A DNA stretch of 64,000 nt from Prostheceraeus crozeri (Eukaryota > Platyhelminthes > Polycladida > Euryleptidae), in assembly GCA_907163375.1 (NCBI GenBank), contig CAJQUW010011065.1, positions 496,001 to 560,000 on the forward strand, written 5' to 3'. This document shows, in pieces, positions 1 to 14,658 of the stretch. Under the pieces are notes generated by a model. That model was not told where the DNA came from, did not search any database, and saw only the letters and a list, made by a program, of their open reading frames with translations. The position numbers and the translations under genes were made by a program. Position 1 is the first letter of the stretch; every line of letters starts with the position of its first letter.

Positions 1-3000
1 GGAGGAACTGTGCTGCATGAAACAGCATTGCATGAATAATTCAATGTCTGAATTGGTAGCCTACCGCATAAGGCAACGATGGTGTGTGGCACGGTGCGGA
101 CATTGCATAGATGATTCATTTACTGTTATTCATTTTCCATCAGTATTCAGTATTGAGATTTTAAAATAAGAAATCGGGCAAATAAGTTCTATCTCATAAA
201 TGTCACTCAAAACAAGATTATCTAACAAAAGAAAAATACGTTGTCGAAGTTCAATTTACTTATTACTGCAATAATACTCATTATAAGCTATATGATAGTG
301 ATGGGGTCTGGCTGCCTTTGGTCATCGAAAATTGAGTATAACGCAACAAAAATGTTCAGCAAGTGATCGTGATACTTCTGGCTCGGAAGACAGAACGAGT
401 TTTGCAGGGAACGAGGCTTCCAACGAAGGTTTCCCAATAGCTATCGCGAATACTCGCGTCTGTCAAATTCCATCCACCCGGTTCCTCTTCTTGTCAGACC
501 GCATCAAAGAAGCAAATCCAATCTGATGGAGACCGGGTCCTCTTCTTGTCAGACAGGATCAAAGAGGCAAATCCAATCTGAAGCGGACATTTGAGATTTT
601 TGCCAAAAATGAGATGTTATGTGTACAGTAAAAAGTGCGATGTCTAAAGTCGCAATTTTGACAATAAGTCTTCATGTCAATTTCTGTTGTGTATGTATTT
701 TTTTCATGGTTCTGATCGGTGATGCTTGCGAGAACCTGAGCGATGCAAGAGACTGAAAGTGATCACAATGTTGTGCTTGCCGACGTTAGGAGGCTTGTCA
801 AATTTGAAAGTGTTTTACTTCTTATACAAGGGTGCCTCACGTTAACACAGGAGCTAATAGCCTGAAGGCATTCCATGTCAAAAAGTATGACTATGGAATT
901 ATTTTTATGGCTGCAGGGTTCCCCTAAATCAGAGAAGACATAGAAACTCTGATGTTCACAGAAACTTCAGTCTGCTTCCCATTGGATTTACATGCGTTTA
1001 CTTTGATGCTGTCCTATAAGAAGATGAACTGGGTAGAACTCGGAAGACGCGGAGATTCGTAGTAGCCACATGTTACACATCATTCTGTGAAACTTTTACC
1101 TGCGGCCTCGTTCCCTGCAGGAACCATTTCTGGATTTCAGACTACAAATAGCATAGCACCTTCTCTTTAGAAAATGTAGAAATTTTATTATTGATAGCAT
1201 AAACATCAGAATAGATGTTGCTATTAGGAAAAGAATAAGAACAAGTATACAGAACCGCACAGTAAAGCCAACACTTTATTGTTCAGTCCTTCAATTGTCC
1301 ATCCATTCTGGATATTAGAACTAGGTTGTCCCCTTCAGAGCGCTTTGATGAGTCGTTGCAAGACGAAACGCAGCGTCTGCGGCTGCTAAGGAATGCAGAA
1401 TGATAAAGTCTGAGGACATCTTTATATTCTATTCAGAGTTTCTTCAATCTAATCATTTTCATTTACTGACATTTAAACATGAAAACACTTACATGAGTGC
1501 ACTGCACCTGTAAGGTAGCATCTTGAATTACTCCAATTGATCTAGAGACATTAGACTGAAAGCAATTTGAATTTGTCATCATGTCTCACAGATTCATGTA
1601 CTTCGATGTAATCTCCAATGTTGCAACTTTTCATTTACTGCATGTATCATCTCGCAATAGTACATTGCTTCAATATTCATAGCCTGCTATTCGCGCCTAC
1701 AACAGGATGTAGAGTTCGCTAAAGGTTGAGATAGAATGTCTGACGTTGATGCAGGCTAGATCTATTGAGAAATGTTATGCTTTCAACCTGAAGTTTTGGT
1801 TTGTAGTAGCACTTTTGTTGAAAAGATGCAACTATGAGTTCCTGACAACAATTGATGTTAATAATTCAATTTTGATAAATACAATGAAGAATTGAGAATC
1901 GGTCACAGCTATGTGATGCTGCATCGCTGAATGCTTTTAATGGACGGTGGTATTGACAGAAAAAGTGCTTTCATGGCCGAAAATGTCTTTTACTTTACCA
2001 AGTGAATCGAGAAAACTCTTTTAACAAATTATCATTTGACAAATCGAAATTTCCTTGTTGCACCCAGCATCATTTAAGCTGAGACATCACAACAAGGGGG
2101 GTAAGTGATTGTTGCTTTCAAATGGTGCGTTAAGTCCCTACCGATCATAGACCATTGCTGAAGCTAGTTCCAGAGCTCGAAGATCCTCCGAGACAACTTG
2201 TGAGTGTGACAAAGTTTTCTTTGGTCTCCCGCCTCTGGCTGAAATTACTTTTTCGTTTAGCGTCAGTCATCATCCCATACCACTGCAATTTTCGTCTTCG
2301 CAGGGCATTTAAAAAGCTTTCTATGTTTACCTTCTTGCCTGCCTACATGTTCATCATTCATGTGTCCATCAGCTTCACACACCAGTGCCCAGGCCATATG
2401 CCAGTGCCTTCTTAAGGAATTTTCCGTGAAGCGAAAGAAAGAACCGAGAATTCGGAATTGCAAGTTTGGTCAATGCGACAATGCCTCTACGAGTGCCTCA
2501 GAGATTGGTCAACCCTCAAGTGTGCATTGATGATACTTCATCTGATGATTTGGCACCTGGTCACGTGGGCACTAGTTGATTTTAAGTTATCGGCGATAAT
2601 AAAAATTCGATAAGTCTAAAAATTCATATCGATAGCGATTATCGCTTGAACATTATCTTCATCAATAACGACCATAAAGATTCGATAACTTCAGTAAAAG
2701 TTGCATAAATGTGCTCAATATCAAATTCATTCACATGAGTGGTGCGCAAGATATATTCCAGTTACTACAAAACAAATCATATAATTCAATTTGAAGTCGT
2801 GTTTATAATATCTTGTAGTAGAAGAATCAATGAAAGCAGTTTACGCAGCTTGTGCTTAATGTCAAATGAAAAGTATGTGTTTGCAGCGGTAGTGATTTAC
2901 GACATGAATTAACTGCACGCAGAATCAATTGAGTTATACAAAATTGCAACTTTATAAATGCAATTTGATACAATGATAGAATTCCGAATCTTGTCATCAA

Positions 3001-3712
3001 AGTTCAAATATTTGAGATAATTCGTTATTCGATCGATCATTGAATTAAAGATCTTCAATCTGCCTTCAGTTCAGTTGCTGGTCAAAATGGTCCCCAAACT
3101 TGGCTTTATAAAACTGTCCCACGAACAGTTTCAGTGCAAAATTTAAACAACAGCAGCGTTCTAAACAACATCTATAGACTTTGTTTCTGTTTCCAGAAAT
3201 TAATAGTCTTTGACAGTTTGTGGAGATAGAACAAACTAGGCAGCATGTCTGATCATCTCTAAAAACCTCATTGATTACTATTTAAGTTTGTAAAGTAGTC
3301 GCAAAGCAACTATCTGGTCTTCTGATTAACTAGCTAGGGGTCGTTCAATAATTATATCACCTGGGGGAGATTATTGAAATTACTACGGGCGATTGTTGAA
3401 ATTACTACGAGGGGGCAGGGAGGGTTTGAGGCTGCGATTGCATCATCATTGGGAAAAAATGATATATTTCGCTGTTAATCCATTTGCAGCAGTTTGGCAT
3501 GTCATAGGTTCAGTGCTTTAGTTATTGCCAATTGCCAATTCCTTTGTTAGTTATCCGATATGAAGCTCTTTCAGACTTTTTTAGGAACTCTTTTAGAACG
3601 ATTGTGATTTCAAAGATGTTAATTGATAGACTTCATTTTTCCATGTCGAATGACTATATATATTTCCGACATCTATTCCGAGTCCTGTCACAGTACGAAC
3701 GTGCTTGTACAT
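1..3712. other. Intergenic DNA, no gene recognised
   Basis: AT-rich sequence with only short chance frames. It holds one small tandem duplication (476-585). Near 3334-3425 there is a stretch that resembles the end of a degraded DNA transposon, with a G-rich motif followed by GTTCAATAATTATATCACC, but no partner end was found. Confidence 0.6.
476..585. repeat. Imperfect tandem duplication, about 55-bp unit x2
   Basis: Two adjacent copies share CCTCTTCTTGTCAGAC and then CAAATCCAATCTGA at the same spacing, with a few substitutions. It is a simple local duplication with no coding meaning that I can see. Confidence 0.75.
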
Positions 3713-4709
3713 CAGTGGTGGGCAGCCCGCGGACCACTTGGTGGCCCTCCATCCCTTCCCATATCCAAAACCCACGGGCATTATTTGAATCGGTGATGGA
3801 AAATGACCCTCTCCGACTTTGACCTTTAAAAGGCTGAACTTCTTGAGAATTTGCGAAAACATTATCTAATAACTTACTGATCAATATGATGGCATAAAAA
3901 TTTTCGTTCGAATCCTCAAAATATGTTCCGTTAGTAATGAATCCTCTCAATATGAAGGTAAGTGACATAGCCATCAAATGCGTGAGTGCCAAGTCACATG
4001 GTGTTCGATACCCTGTTGAGAATGTTTCACCACGCAACAAGCAACGTTGCAATTAGCCTGTAGGCAACGCATGAAGGAGTCGGACTGCATGAAGATAATT
4101 GATATTTATAAGCTTTTCTTTCAAGTATTCTTTCCAGATTTTATTTGTATATTGTACCAATTTTGTACTAAACTGGCATTATCGCACGAGTATCTTTCGG
4201 GGAGCCTCACAGTTTTCGAAAGCCGTTTGTGTTTGGGTGACGCATGCTACATACACTTAGGAGTATATAGTTTAGCAACATTTTGTTTATATCATTTTAC
4301 ATTAAAATTGCATAGATAATTTACATTAAATTAGAGACCGCAGTCATAGACCATCATTTTTCGATGAAATAGGGTAATATTATCATACTAGTTGTATTAC
4401 CAATAAGGTCATATAGACGTTGGTTTGGCCTATTCTCATTTCATTATTCATATAGATTTTAGAATAGAAAATACAGTTCCTTAAAAGATAACAGCTTAGA
4501 TGGATACAACGTTGATGTATATATTAACAAATACAAATATGTCTTGTACTACCACTATGCATAGTACAAGAGTCCTTAAAATTACGCTCAAAAATGCTCA
4601 TTAAAGGAATTTTCAACAAACCTATTTCGGCTTTTAAAATCGGTGGCCCGCGAGCCCTCTCGCGTGCCACTCCTTGTGCCCGCTATCCCAACTTGGTTGC
4701 CCACCACTG
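3713..4709 (-). mobile_element. Non-autonomous hAT-type DNA transposon, copy A
   Basis: The ends are CAGTGGTGGGCA on the left and the inverted form TTGCCCACCACTG on the right, the classical hAT end type. The flanking 8 bp are TTGTACAT (3705-3712) and CTGTACAT (4710-4717), seven of eight matching, as expected for an hAT target duplication. Internal stretches are shared with the element at 23594-25120 but in the opposite orientation: AAAATGACCC near 3800 and GTGTTTGGGTGACGCATGC near 4230. No transposase frame is visible, so it moved with a transposase supplied by another copy. Confidence 0.75.
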
Positions 4710-7616
4710 CTGTACATTGACTTCACGACTGTTACGAGTCACTCCAAGAATCAAGCACTTCGAATTGTCCAGCGAACCATATCCTTGGTATTCGACCAAG
4801 TGCTTCCTACAGCTCCACGAATGCATGCGATAGCTGGAACGTAAAGCCTCGTAATTATGGTTATTACGTGTAGTTAACAAAAGACGTTAACATCACATGA
4901 TTGAAGGATAAACATGTACGTAGATTTTTGATACAATGTTAAAAAACATGTTTAGTGAAAAGTCTGTGACTCATTGATGATTTCATAGAATAACGCAGCA
5001 CCATCCATCGTCACTTAACTCGTTGAAATCAATTAACGGCAATATTTAATCAACTATGGGGCCTATTTACCAACATAGATGAAATTGTGCTGCAAAGAAT
5101 CAAATGCTTTGATGTTAAATTATTATAATTATTATCACATACAAAATTTTTCGTCCAACATCCACAGACAATCTTCTGGTAAAAAAGGGATTCATCAAAG
5201 GCTTAGTTGTGCTATGCAAGCAATTCAATGTGTTTTAATTGTAGTCCACTTTAATCTTAAGTCAGATAAGCTTAAAATTGTACTGTATAAATAAAGTCTT
5301 TCTTTTGAATATTTTAGTTGATGTCACTTATTTACATCTGAATACTTCTTGAAGAACACTACTATGATTTAGATTGTTTCTATAATAATTCAATTACTTT
5401 TCAATTCAGAATTACTTGAAGCACTTTGTGATAAATGTTCCTTTTTATCAAAGGTTGTCTGAGAGTTGCTTGTAACATCTGAAAGTTGCGCGAGATTCAA
5501 TTAAAAGGCAGGCTTTGTGGAACACATCCTTCCGCATTTGCATTGATATATGCTTCTCTGAGTAGTTCTAAAGGACAAAAGTTTCTCTCATGTTCATCAA
5601 ATTTCGGCAAAAGTTGTCAGTTGCATTGTATTGGAAGCAGATTCAATATCGTCTAAATATATTCTTCTCATCGTTTCATATGACGATGCTCTTTCAAATT
5701 GATATCATCTTTTTATGTAAACAATGGAAAGCGGAGCAGTTCTCCCTACCAAGTTTCATTAAAAGTATTTTAGCTCGTTGACATATTGTCCTCTGGAGTA
5801 ATTCTCTTCAGTTTTGTTTTACTGTGACTTTGCTTTCACAATTAATGCTTCTTATATTTCGCTTTATTGTATTTTACAACTCGTAAACATTGCTTAAAGA
5901 AGCTTTGATCTTCCACTACACTTCATAGCATCTGCAAGTTTAAAATATTCATCTATATTTAAGAAGATATGATTTTGTATGTACAAGCTACCGGCAGTTC
6001 AAAGACTTACCAGTACTTCAAAAGGCTAGCGCATGAGTTTTAGGATCAATTGAATTGTGAAATAGTAACAACTTATCGCTATTCGATAACTAAACTTTGA
6101 GAATATTCTGCTTAATTATATATAATTATTTATACTTTTGAATTATATACTCGTACACTGCATATTCATGCATTCTCTTTACATCTCATGCATTCTCTTT
6201 ACATCTCTTAAATTTGAAATTACCCTTGAAGTGGTTTGAAATGTGAAATTTCAGCAGTAACTTTTGCAAAGAAATTATTAAAAAAAATGCAAATTACTAC
6301 AAAGCATCATTAATGGCCAACTAGCTTGACATTATTTTTTCAATCAGTAGGCAAACATGCAGAATTTTTCACTTTATTTCACTATTCAACCACTCATTAT
6401 TTAATTAATCAATCCACTATTTCACAATTTCTTGTGAATCGTTCCCAGTTTCTGACACGATAAATAGTCTATGCCCCTTATTACTGTAATAAACGCTAGC
6501 GTCATTTTTTTTATTTTTACACCCATTTTTACAAATAACAATAAATACTAAATTTCAAAATTCAAAAAGTTTATTTCCAATTAATTTGGACAAACTCGCG
6601 TTAATAAAAGAGAAACAGAAAAAATATATTTCTGGAGCAGCTTGGAAGTCACCTTGAAGGAGTGCTCGCTCAGCATAAACATTTTATGTAATGGAAGGAG
6701 AGGATATAAGCATGAGTCATCATAGTCATGTGCATGTATGGTTTATGTCAATGCTTTATCAAAAGAATTTGCATGTACGGGATATTGTTTCTTTTTAGTT
6801 TATATCTTTTTACATAACACGCCTCAATTATTTAATTCAATTATTGATGACCTATTATCTGTTATTTTTTTAGAAGACTATTATTTATTCATTAATGAAA
6901 TATATTAATAAATTCATGCATGATGAAGCACCTTATTGGCAAAAGTTTACAGTAAAATTTATCTGGGGCATACAAGCGAAATTCAAATCGAAAGGACTGG
7001 CTTCCTGTCCGCCTGAATAAGTTCTTTACTCCATCGCTGGATGAATAGAAAATTAGATTGCTTCGTTGACATCAAACTAGATTTAATAAAACTTTGTGAG
7101 GCCTCTTATTAGTGGCAATGAAACTTTTCATGACATTACATTGGTAGATATTTCAAAAATGGGTGGACAACCTTTTCATAGAGCGGAACACAACATATTT
7201 CCATAGGCATTTTTTGGCCATGAAAAATGCGACTATCTTCAATAATTACTTATTATCCATTAAACAACGTAACAATTCAAGTATTAATTTGAAGGTTGAA
7301 ATGGCTTATTGAAGCAGCCAAGACGTGACGGCTTCAATAATGATATTAAGCAAGCGTCACGTCTTACATGCGTTGTCCAAATTTTATCCGCTTCTGCTTA
7401 GTTCATATGTGCCCGTCCATGCTGCCGGTTTATCTACCTAATATTGACTGCAGCTTAGCCGTATCACAACCAGCCAGCACCTCAGGTTTACTCGCAACCA
7501 ACAGCCAAAAATAGTCTGTGGATAGACGTTTAATAATGTGTCGAATAAGATGGGCACCAGTATTCCGGGGAATTTAATGCACAAATTAAACATATGTTTG
7601 TCGGGTCACAGGCGAC
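4710..7616. other. Intergenic DNA, no gene recognised
   Basis: No coding region is supported. It contains a perfect 20-bp tandem duplication at 6167-6206 and an 11-bp inverted repeat at 7320-7330 and 7355-7365 (AAGACGTGACG) around a 24-base spacer. Neither has flanking target duplications that I could identify. Confidence 0.55.
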
Positions 7617-7663
7617 GTCAACGTATTAGCAACCTGTGGGCCGGAGGTTGCCCGCCCCTGATC
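7617..7663 (-). mobile_element. Solo right end of a hAT-like element
   Basis: Read on the minus strand this begins CAGGGGCGGGCAACCTCC, the typical start of an animal hAT terminus followed by a GGCC-rich stretch. The matching opposite end was not found within a few kilobases, so it is scored as a relic. Confidence 0.45.
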
Positions 7664-10600
7664 TAACTCAGGAATAAAGCTCTCCATTTTGTACTGCGAA
7701 CTACAACTTGTCTAAAAATATTGAAAGTCTCAAAATATAGTGTGAATGACAGGAACGTTCTTAGCAACATCCAAATTTTCTAATTTTGTTAAAACTTAAG
7801 TCGGAAATTATTTGCCTCTTACAGTTCGTGGAGGTATGCTCTATGGGTAGGCTTCAATAGGAGGTCAGCAGCAGACTTCCAACTTTCGAACCTTATGAGC
7901 ATCATCAGTCAAAAAACTCCACCAGTCTACAAATTGTGTCGTGATAAAGATAGACTGACAAGTTTGTGCTAAACGCTTCAGTTAGGCATTTGATTTGGGT
8001 CTAATTTGTAACTCGTCTGTTTCCCGAAATTTTGTTGTTCACTGGATCCTTGGCGAATAGTCATTTCCACAGACATCAGTAGAAATGGTCACTTTATTTC
8101 AGTAAAGTATAAAGAATGCTGAAATTCAACGATGTAGTCGACATTAGAACTCTATTGTTAAGTGTGCATCCTTTTTATTCTAAATATTCTGAGATAATGT
8201 ATGTTAATTCAGTAAACTTGTAAGTCAATATTTCCTACATCCCACGAGGTGAATGTGCTCTTAAGTGAAATGTCTACCCAACAGCTTTCTTGAACATATA
8301 AATTTCGGCATCTACGCAAGACATGAATGATGCAGCAAAATTCATCAACGAAACAACTTCATGTTCAAATACCTATTGAAGCATGAATCTGATCACCATG
8401 CAATAACTGATCCACACAGCAATGATCAATCAGAGTTCAATCGACAAAAAATGTTATTTTGCTTCAAAACTGTACATGAAAGCTTTGCATCTAGAATTGA
8501 AACTCTTGCAGATACATTTCAAAATATTTCAGTTTCTAAACAAGACATTTTTTCCAATTACGATAATGAACAAACAGCATTTGCACAATTATTCAGTCGT
8601 CACTGCCATCAGAGTAAGTTACCGGAAGCTATTATGTCAACGGGCTAGAAACGGAAGTCAATTTAATTGACGCTGTCAGAAATAATAGATCAGCTCACTG
8701 GTGGAGTTGTATGTAATGATATCTTGTAGATTACTCTACAATCGAATTTCAGAATGGGTACTTAAAATCGTCATCCTCTGATTGTTGGCAGCGATAATTC
8801 TATATGCATTAAGTTCAATAGAATTTCATGACTAGAATTCGAATATCAGTCATGTAATTTATTGATTGTCCATGAAGTCAAAAGCAGTAGACATCACTAA
8901 TAAAGCACAACAAAGTAAAGCAAAATTAATGATGATTAATGTGCAATGACCAATGCACAGGTCAGGATTTTGAGATATTCAATCTGATATTTCACTGCTA
9001 CATATTCATTTTAACAATATTTAATAATCATTTCTTAATAATTTTCTGATTATCGCATTGAAAGTGAAATAAAAATCTTCTGTGTGTTAGAATCGATCAT
9101 CAATCATGCGTTTTTCAAATAACGAGTACCCCCATTTGTAATCATAAAGCCAATGATTGGACAATCCCACGGCTGCCGTGGAAGAAACTTGATGACTTCC
9201 ATTTCCTTCCCATCTCCACGGGAAATGCAGGGAAATTTCCATTGATATTTCAATAGAAATTAGAATCAAGCAAAATTTCCATTTGAATTGCCATATGCGA
9301 AACATTAGCCAATTTTCACTTCTTTCATTTCTTTCACTTTAAAGATCTGCACGTTGGTTCACACGTTGTTGTAGACTGTTTTTAATGAAAATGTCATTTA
9401 ATGATTCGATTGTGGGTTGTTGATATCTTGAGATTTACATCTGATAATGCATCGTGATCATTTTCAGTTAATTATGTGAATAATTCTACATTGAAAAAAT
9501 AAGTGAAATGGTCAGTCCAATTTGATATGACACATTCATAACTAAATTTGCAATTTTTAAATTTAAGCGCATGATCATAAACCGACCGATGAGAAGCTTA
9601 CTTTCTCAAATCATAGGAAAGCATTTGATGGAAGCTTCAATCATCATCGTCACGTCGCGTCATTTCCATTTTCATTCTGTCTCCATATCCATGTAATAGA
9701 AATAAGCATTTCCACGACAAACCTGCCTTATACCCCACATTACGAAAGTTCGAAATTATGGTGATGTCTTACTTTTACTTGGGTAAAGGAAGCATCTTTT
9801 GTTTTAGAACCAGCGGGAAATCGGTCAAGAAAGTCAATACATGTTTATTTCCAGCAACATCGGGAAAGCAGAAGCAGAAAAAAGGGATTTTTCTGAAGCA
9901 TCTTTGATAGTGGTGAGATCTGAGGCCCTTTCTTCTTGAAAACTTATTAAAGTCATCAACCACAAGCCAAAATGCCCTTCCTATTTCTTATCATGTTTAC
10001 GAACCGGTCCGTAAAATAACAAAATTAATAAAATGGCGGTGATGATAAATATAGCAGGCATCATTAATAATGTGATATTCAAAAGTTGTTTTGATGTATT
10101 GTAACTGCATGCATTTTAGGAAACTTGAGTTTGGGTTAATTACAGGGTGGGTAGTGTTTTAAACAAATAGTTTAAGGTAGTGTTCAAAGCACGCTGAAAA
10201 ACATTTTTTAGCATGTTTCCTTAAAGATACGATTATTAATGCAGCTTTTTCAATGGCTTACCGAAACATTATGCAATCATATGACGGTTTGCTGCCGTCG
10301 ACCGTGATGTTCTGGGCGCCGAATGCCAATCTTGCAAAGTGAATTTCTAACTGAAAATAATTTTTGACTGAAAGTTTGGAGAGTTTTCTCTATCTTCACA
10401 TCAAATCAAAATATCACCTATCGAGTGGTCAACTATCATGCAATCTTTTGAAATATCATGAACAATACTTGTATATCATTTGAAAGATTATCCGCACTAC
10501 CCTTGCAAGCTTTGAATCTTGTTTCAACTTTCATAGAGAAATTAAAAGGACGATAAAACTATGGCAGAAGTGGTTGATAAGTGAAATAACTTGCATGAAA

Positions 10601-13600
10601 GAAGACGCTAATTATAAACATGTGGTCGAAATACGAACGACAATGACAGTACTCGTACAACAACAGATACCTGCTGCGAATCCGTATAGACAGACATAAT
10701 TGACGATGACTGCAATTCCATAGCAGAGCAAATGAAACTTGTTCGGAATTTCATCGTTGGTACTGAGCCTGCTGCCTGTGGAGCACTAGCCCATGACGTT
10801 GTGATGATAGTATCTCCTTTCGAAGACTTTTCGAAAACAACGTTCAGTTCATCCTGAACTTTGTAGAAGAAGGTAGTGAGAATGGATTTTGATGCGGATC
10901 GTGTTGCAAAAGTATTATTCTGTACTCATGTAGCAGAGCAGCTCACGAACGTCAATTTAGTACAATAGGGTCGACGTATGAAATACTGCGCACAAATCTC
11001 GGAGTATAAGCGGGAGACGTGCTTTCTTTTACATATATATCTGAGCAGATGAACTACAAAGGATTACTGTATAACAGTGATGCTGAATTTATTGCATCAC
11101 GAACTTATTCCACATTATTTCAGCATCATGCACTTTGTTATTTCTCAAAACACTAAGAGTCACTTGATTTACTTCATGGTCAACATTTCCATTCATTCTT
11201 AAATACATTATTTTCACGGGACAATATGCAATATACGTTGACTATAGTAAAATTGCAATAGTCGGAATTCGCACTGCTCATAGGCGTATTTAAGGGGACA
11301 TGCGGGGTCTAAACTTTAATAAGTACATAGCAGGCAATTAAGATGTTCAACTATGATGACAGCACTTCATCATTAAAAAATTTCAGTCAATTTTTTTGTT
11401 TACTACAGTTCTCATATACACATGTGAGAACATATAGAAACTATAAAATATATTATATAATATCTTTTATATTTATATTATATAATATACTTCTATAAAT
11501 ATACAAACATACTCACATCTCATGTAGACTACACTCGTCTCCTACCTTTCTTAATTGCAATCCTGTTTACGCTCATGGTACTGTTGCCAGCATGTGGGCG
11601 CCAGCCCCAGGACAAATTCACGTATTCAGAATATTCAGGCCAATTCAGAATATTTTTACATGCATACTCTGCAAATATGCATGATAAAATGGAGGAAAGT
11701 CTACCAACAGTGCTATCGCCATAATGCCTGCTGATTCGTCGAAGTAGCGGAAAGATGAAGCTTGCATTTCTCTCAATTTGACCGACTGAAACATGTCGAG
11801 GTTTCATACCGCACCGAAGTCATCTCCATCAAAAGTGCACGGGTTGAGAAGGAACGTTGTCACCGCAGTTCCATGTTTTTCGAGCTCTCTCAGAAAGCTC
11901 GAATTCCTTTCCTTAGGTGCGCCGGTCAATACTGACTTCGCTTGAAGGAGAACTTCTCTTTTCAGTGATAGACAATAATATCAAAAAGCGAACATGTCAA
12001 GATGGGCTCGAAGAAAGGAATACAAAATGTTACACTAGAGAGAATTCGTCGTCGCAATTCTTCAAGCAAAAACATTCCCGGATTTCGACATCTCCGTTAT
12101 AGACAGCAAATTTTTTCCATTTTCTATCCTAAAACTTTCATTACTTTTAAAACAATACTGAATTCATCTTTCTTGTGATTTGGACATATTGACGTATTGT
12201 TCATGCCTTTATAGCTCCATGAAGTTGACGTGATATAAGTAGGCCTAGTGACTTAATGGATATTTAGATATTTTTCCGATAAGTCATTTTCAGATGAAGA
12301 TATTTTCAGTAGCGGAATATCTCTATTGTCATCGTCTATACTAACACTTAGTGATAATAACAAAACTGAAATAACAAATTGAAAAGATTTCAACACTTAT
12401 GTCAGCAATGAGCAGAAAGTTCAGATATTATAGGCTGCATTAGAGATATCAGATTATAAAATGAAGTGATTATTCTATTCTTGCAATTCGATTCTTGAAC
12501 ATATAAAAGAATTCAGAATCTACATACAAGAAAATGCTTACAAAGAAAGCAGTTACTTATATTTTGCATCCTTTTATGCACGAGTCCTGGTAGCGCGCAG
12601 TAATTGCCCTCAAGCATCTTTGCGATCGTCGCAATCGGTCACTGCAGCGACTGAATGATGTGCAATAGATGAAGTTAGTCGCAGTCGCGATCACTTTGTC
12701 AGCCAACCTGCTTCCATCGCTTAGCGAAAAGCGGACAAATCAAGACACTGAAACCCGACACAGACTGTTTTACTCAATTCTCGAATGCAAGCAACCTTTG
12801 AAATTTGCTATGTTTTCATGCAAATTTCGCAGAATTCAATGTCAGAATCTAGTTTTAAAATTTCTAAATTATATTTTTTGACATTTCTAATGAAGTTGAC
12901 AACGCAACCAGATCTGAGATGGAATATAAAGAGCGATATTTTTTCTAAATTGAAACCTCGTCACAATTGCACGTTTGTACTTCACTCCCATAATTTTGTG
13001 TGTGTCTGACGAGGTGTAGATGCTCTATATAAATACAGCGAATACAGTTATATAGGCGAATACAGCATATGCAGCACAATAGCAATGGAACTTACAGACA
13101 GACTTAAATTCTAGTTAATCCTTTCCGGAATATTTTCTGTGCTCTACAGTCTTCAAAAAGCAAATGACTCTGTTCCTTTCAGTCGCAAAGGGCTTGGAAG
13201 CTCGTCTTTTCTGTTGTGGCTCCAACCATTTATAACAATTTGCCTGACGAAATCCGTCATTCTTCGATTTTTGTTTTCATGACTTTTTGAAACCTCATTG
13301 TTGTCTCCTCCTCCCTCTTCATTGATCTGTATTTGCAATTTTTGTTGCTTGACCATATCGAAGAAAGGATCCCCACTAATGTATTTCGAGATAAAGTTAT
13401 CATTATTATAAGAGTAGCTTTCTCAAATACAGGTCAATCGAGATGACTTATCAAAGGAAGCGACCTACAGAACTGCATAAAGGCTTGACGAATGTTGAAA
13501 TACTTGATTGCATGCGAAACAAGGTTTCAACTCATTCACAACCAAATGTGATTTTGAAATATAAATATGCTCCCGGTAGATGCAATAGAATTTTCCATTT

Positions 13601-13704
13601 GTTAGGGATGCGCAGTAATTGTCCACTACAAAGCACTTGAAATTTTCAAGATCACTAAGTTGATTGTAGAAATCCTATTGATACCTGTGCGGGCGCACGG
13701 ACAA
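7664..13704. other. Intergenic DNA, no gene recognised
   Basis: Only short, low-complexity frames occur. The longest (8361-8648, 95 codons) resembles nothing I know. Around 11400-11510 lies an AT-only palindromic patch of TATA/ATAT runs. I see no RNA gene or regulatory site that can be supported. Confidence 0.55.
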
Positions 13705-14658
13705 TAGAAAGAGCAAAAATGCAATACAGCAGTTGGGCAAGAGAGCAAACGACAAGAGAGCAAAGGACAAAAGAGCTGGAGGACAAGAAAGCAAAGGACA
13801 AAAGACCAGATAACAAAAGAGCGAGAGGCAAAAAAGCTATGAATAAAAGAGCAGATCACATAGGAGCAAAAAACAACTGAGCTGGAGGGCAAGAGAGCAA
13901 AGGACAAAAGAGCTGGAGGACAAGAAAGCAAAGGACAAAAGACCACATCACAAACGAGCAATGAATAAAAGAACAGATCACATAAGAGCAGTGGACAAAA
14001 ACAGCAGGACGACAAGAAAGCAAAGGACAAAAGAGAAGCAGGACAAGTCAGCAAAGGACAAAAGACCACATCACAAAAGAGCGAGAGACAAAAGAGCAGA
14101 TCTCATAAGAGCAAAAAACGCATGAGCTTGAGGGCTAGAGAGCAAAAGACAAAAGATCACATCACAAAAGAGCGAGAGACAAAAAAGCAATGAACAAAAG
14201 AGAGAGCAAAATACAATAGAGCAGGTAGGTAAGAGAGCAAAGGACAAAAGAGCTGGAGGACAAGAAAGCAAAGGACAAAAGACCACATCACAAAAGAGCA
14301 ATGAACAAAAGTGCAGATTACTTAAGAGCAAAAGAAAAAAGGGCAGGAGGGCAAGAGAGCAAAGGACAAAAGACCACATCACAAAAGAGCGAGAGACAAA
14401 AAAGCAATGAACAAAAGAGAGAGCAAAATACAATAGAGCAGGTAGGTAAGAGAGCAAAGAACAAAAGAGCTGGAGGACAAGAAAGCAAAGGACAAAAGAC
14501 CACATCACAAAAGAGCAAAAGACAAAGGCGCAGATCACATAAGACCAATGGACAAAAAAGCAGGAGTGCAAGAAAGCAAAGGACAAAAGAGCAGGAAGAC
14601 AGGAGAGCAAAGGACGCAAGAGTGAAGCACAAAAAAGCAGAACAAGAGAGCAAGGGAC
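13705..14658 (+). repeat. Composite purine-rich minisatellite, forward orientation
   Basis: About 950 bp is built from variants of a 14-18 base unit of the form AAGAGCAAAGGACAAA, arranged in higher-order blocks: a block running through GACCACATCACAAAAGAGC recurs at least four times. The long minus-strand frames rich in Cys, Leu, Ser and Pro are products of this repetition, not genes. The same unit appears in reverse orientation at 15781-16052. Confidence 0.85.

Noticed and set aside
8361-8648. 95-codon ORF
   Set aside because: No recognisable motif; a second overlapping frame is also open. Not enough for a gene call.
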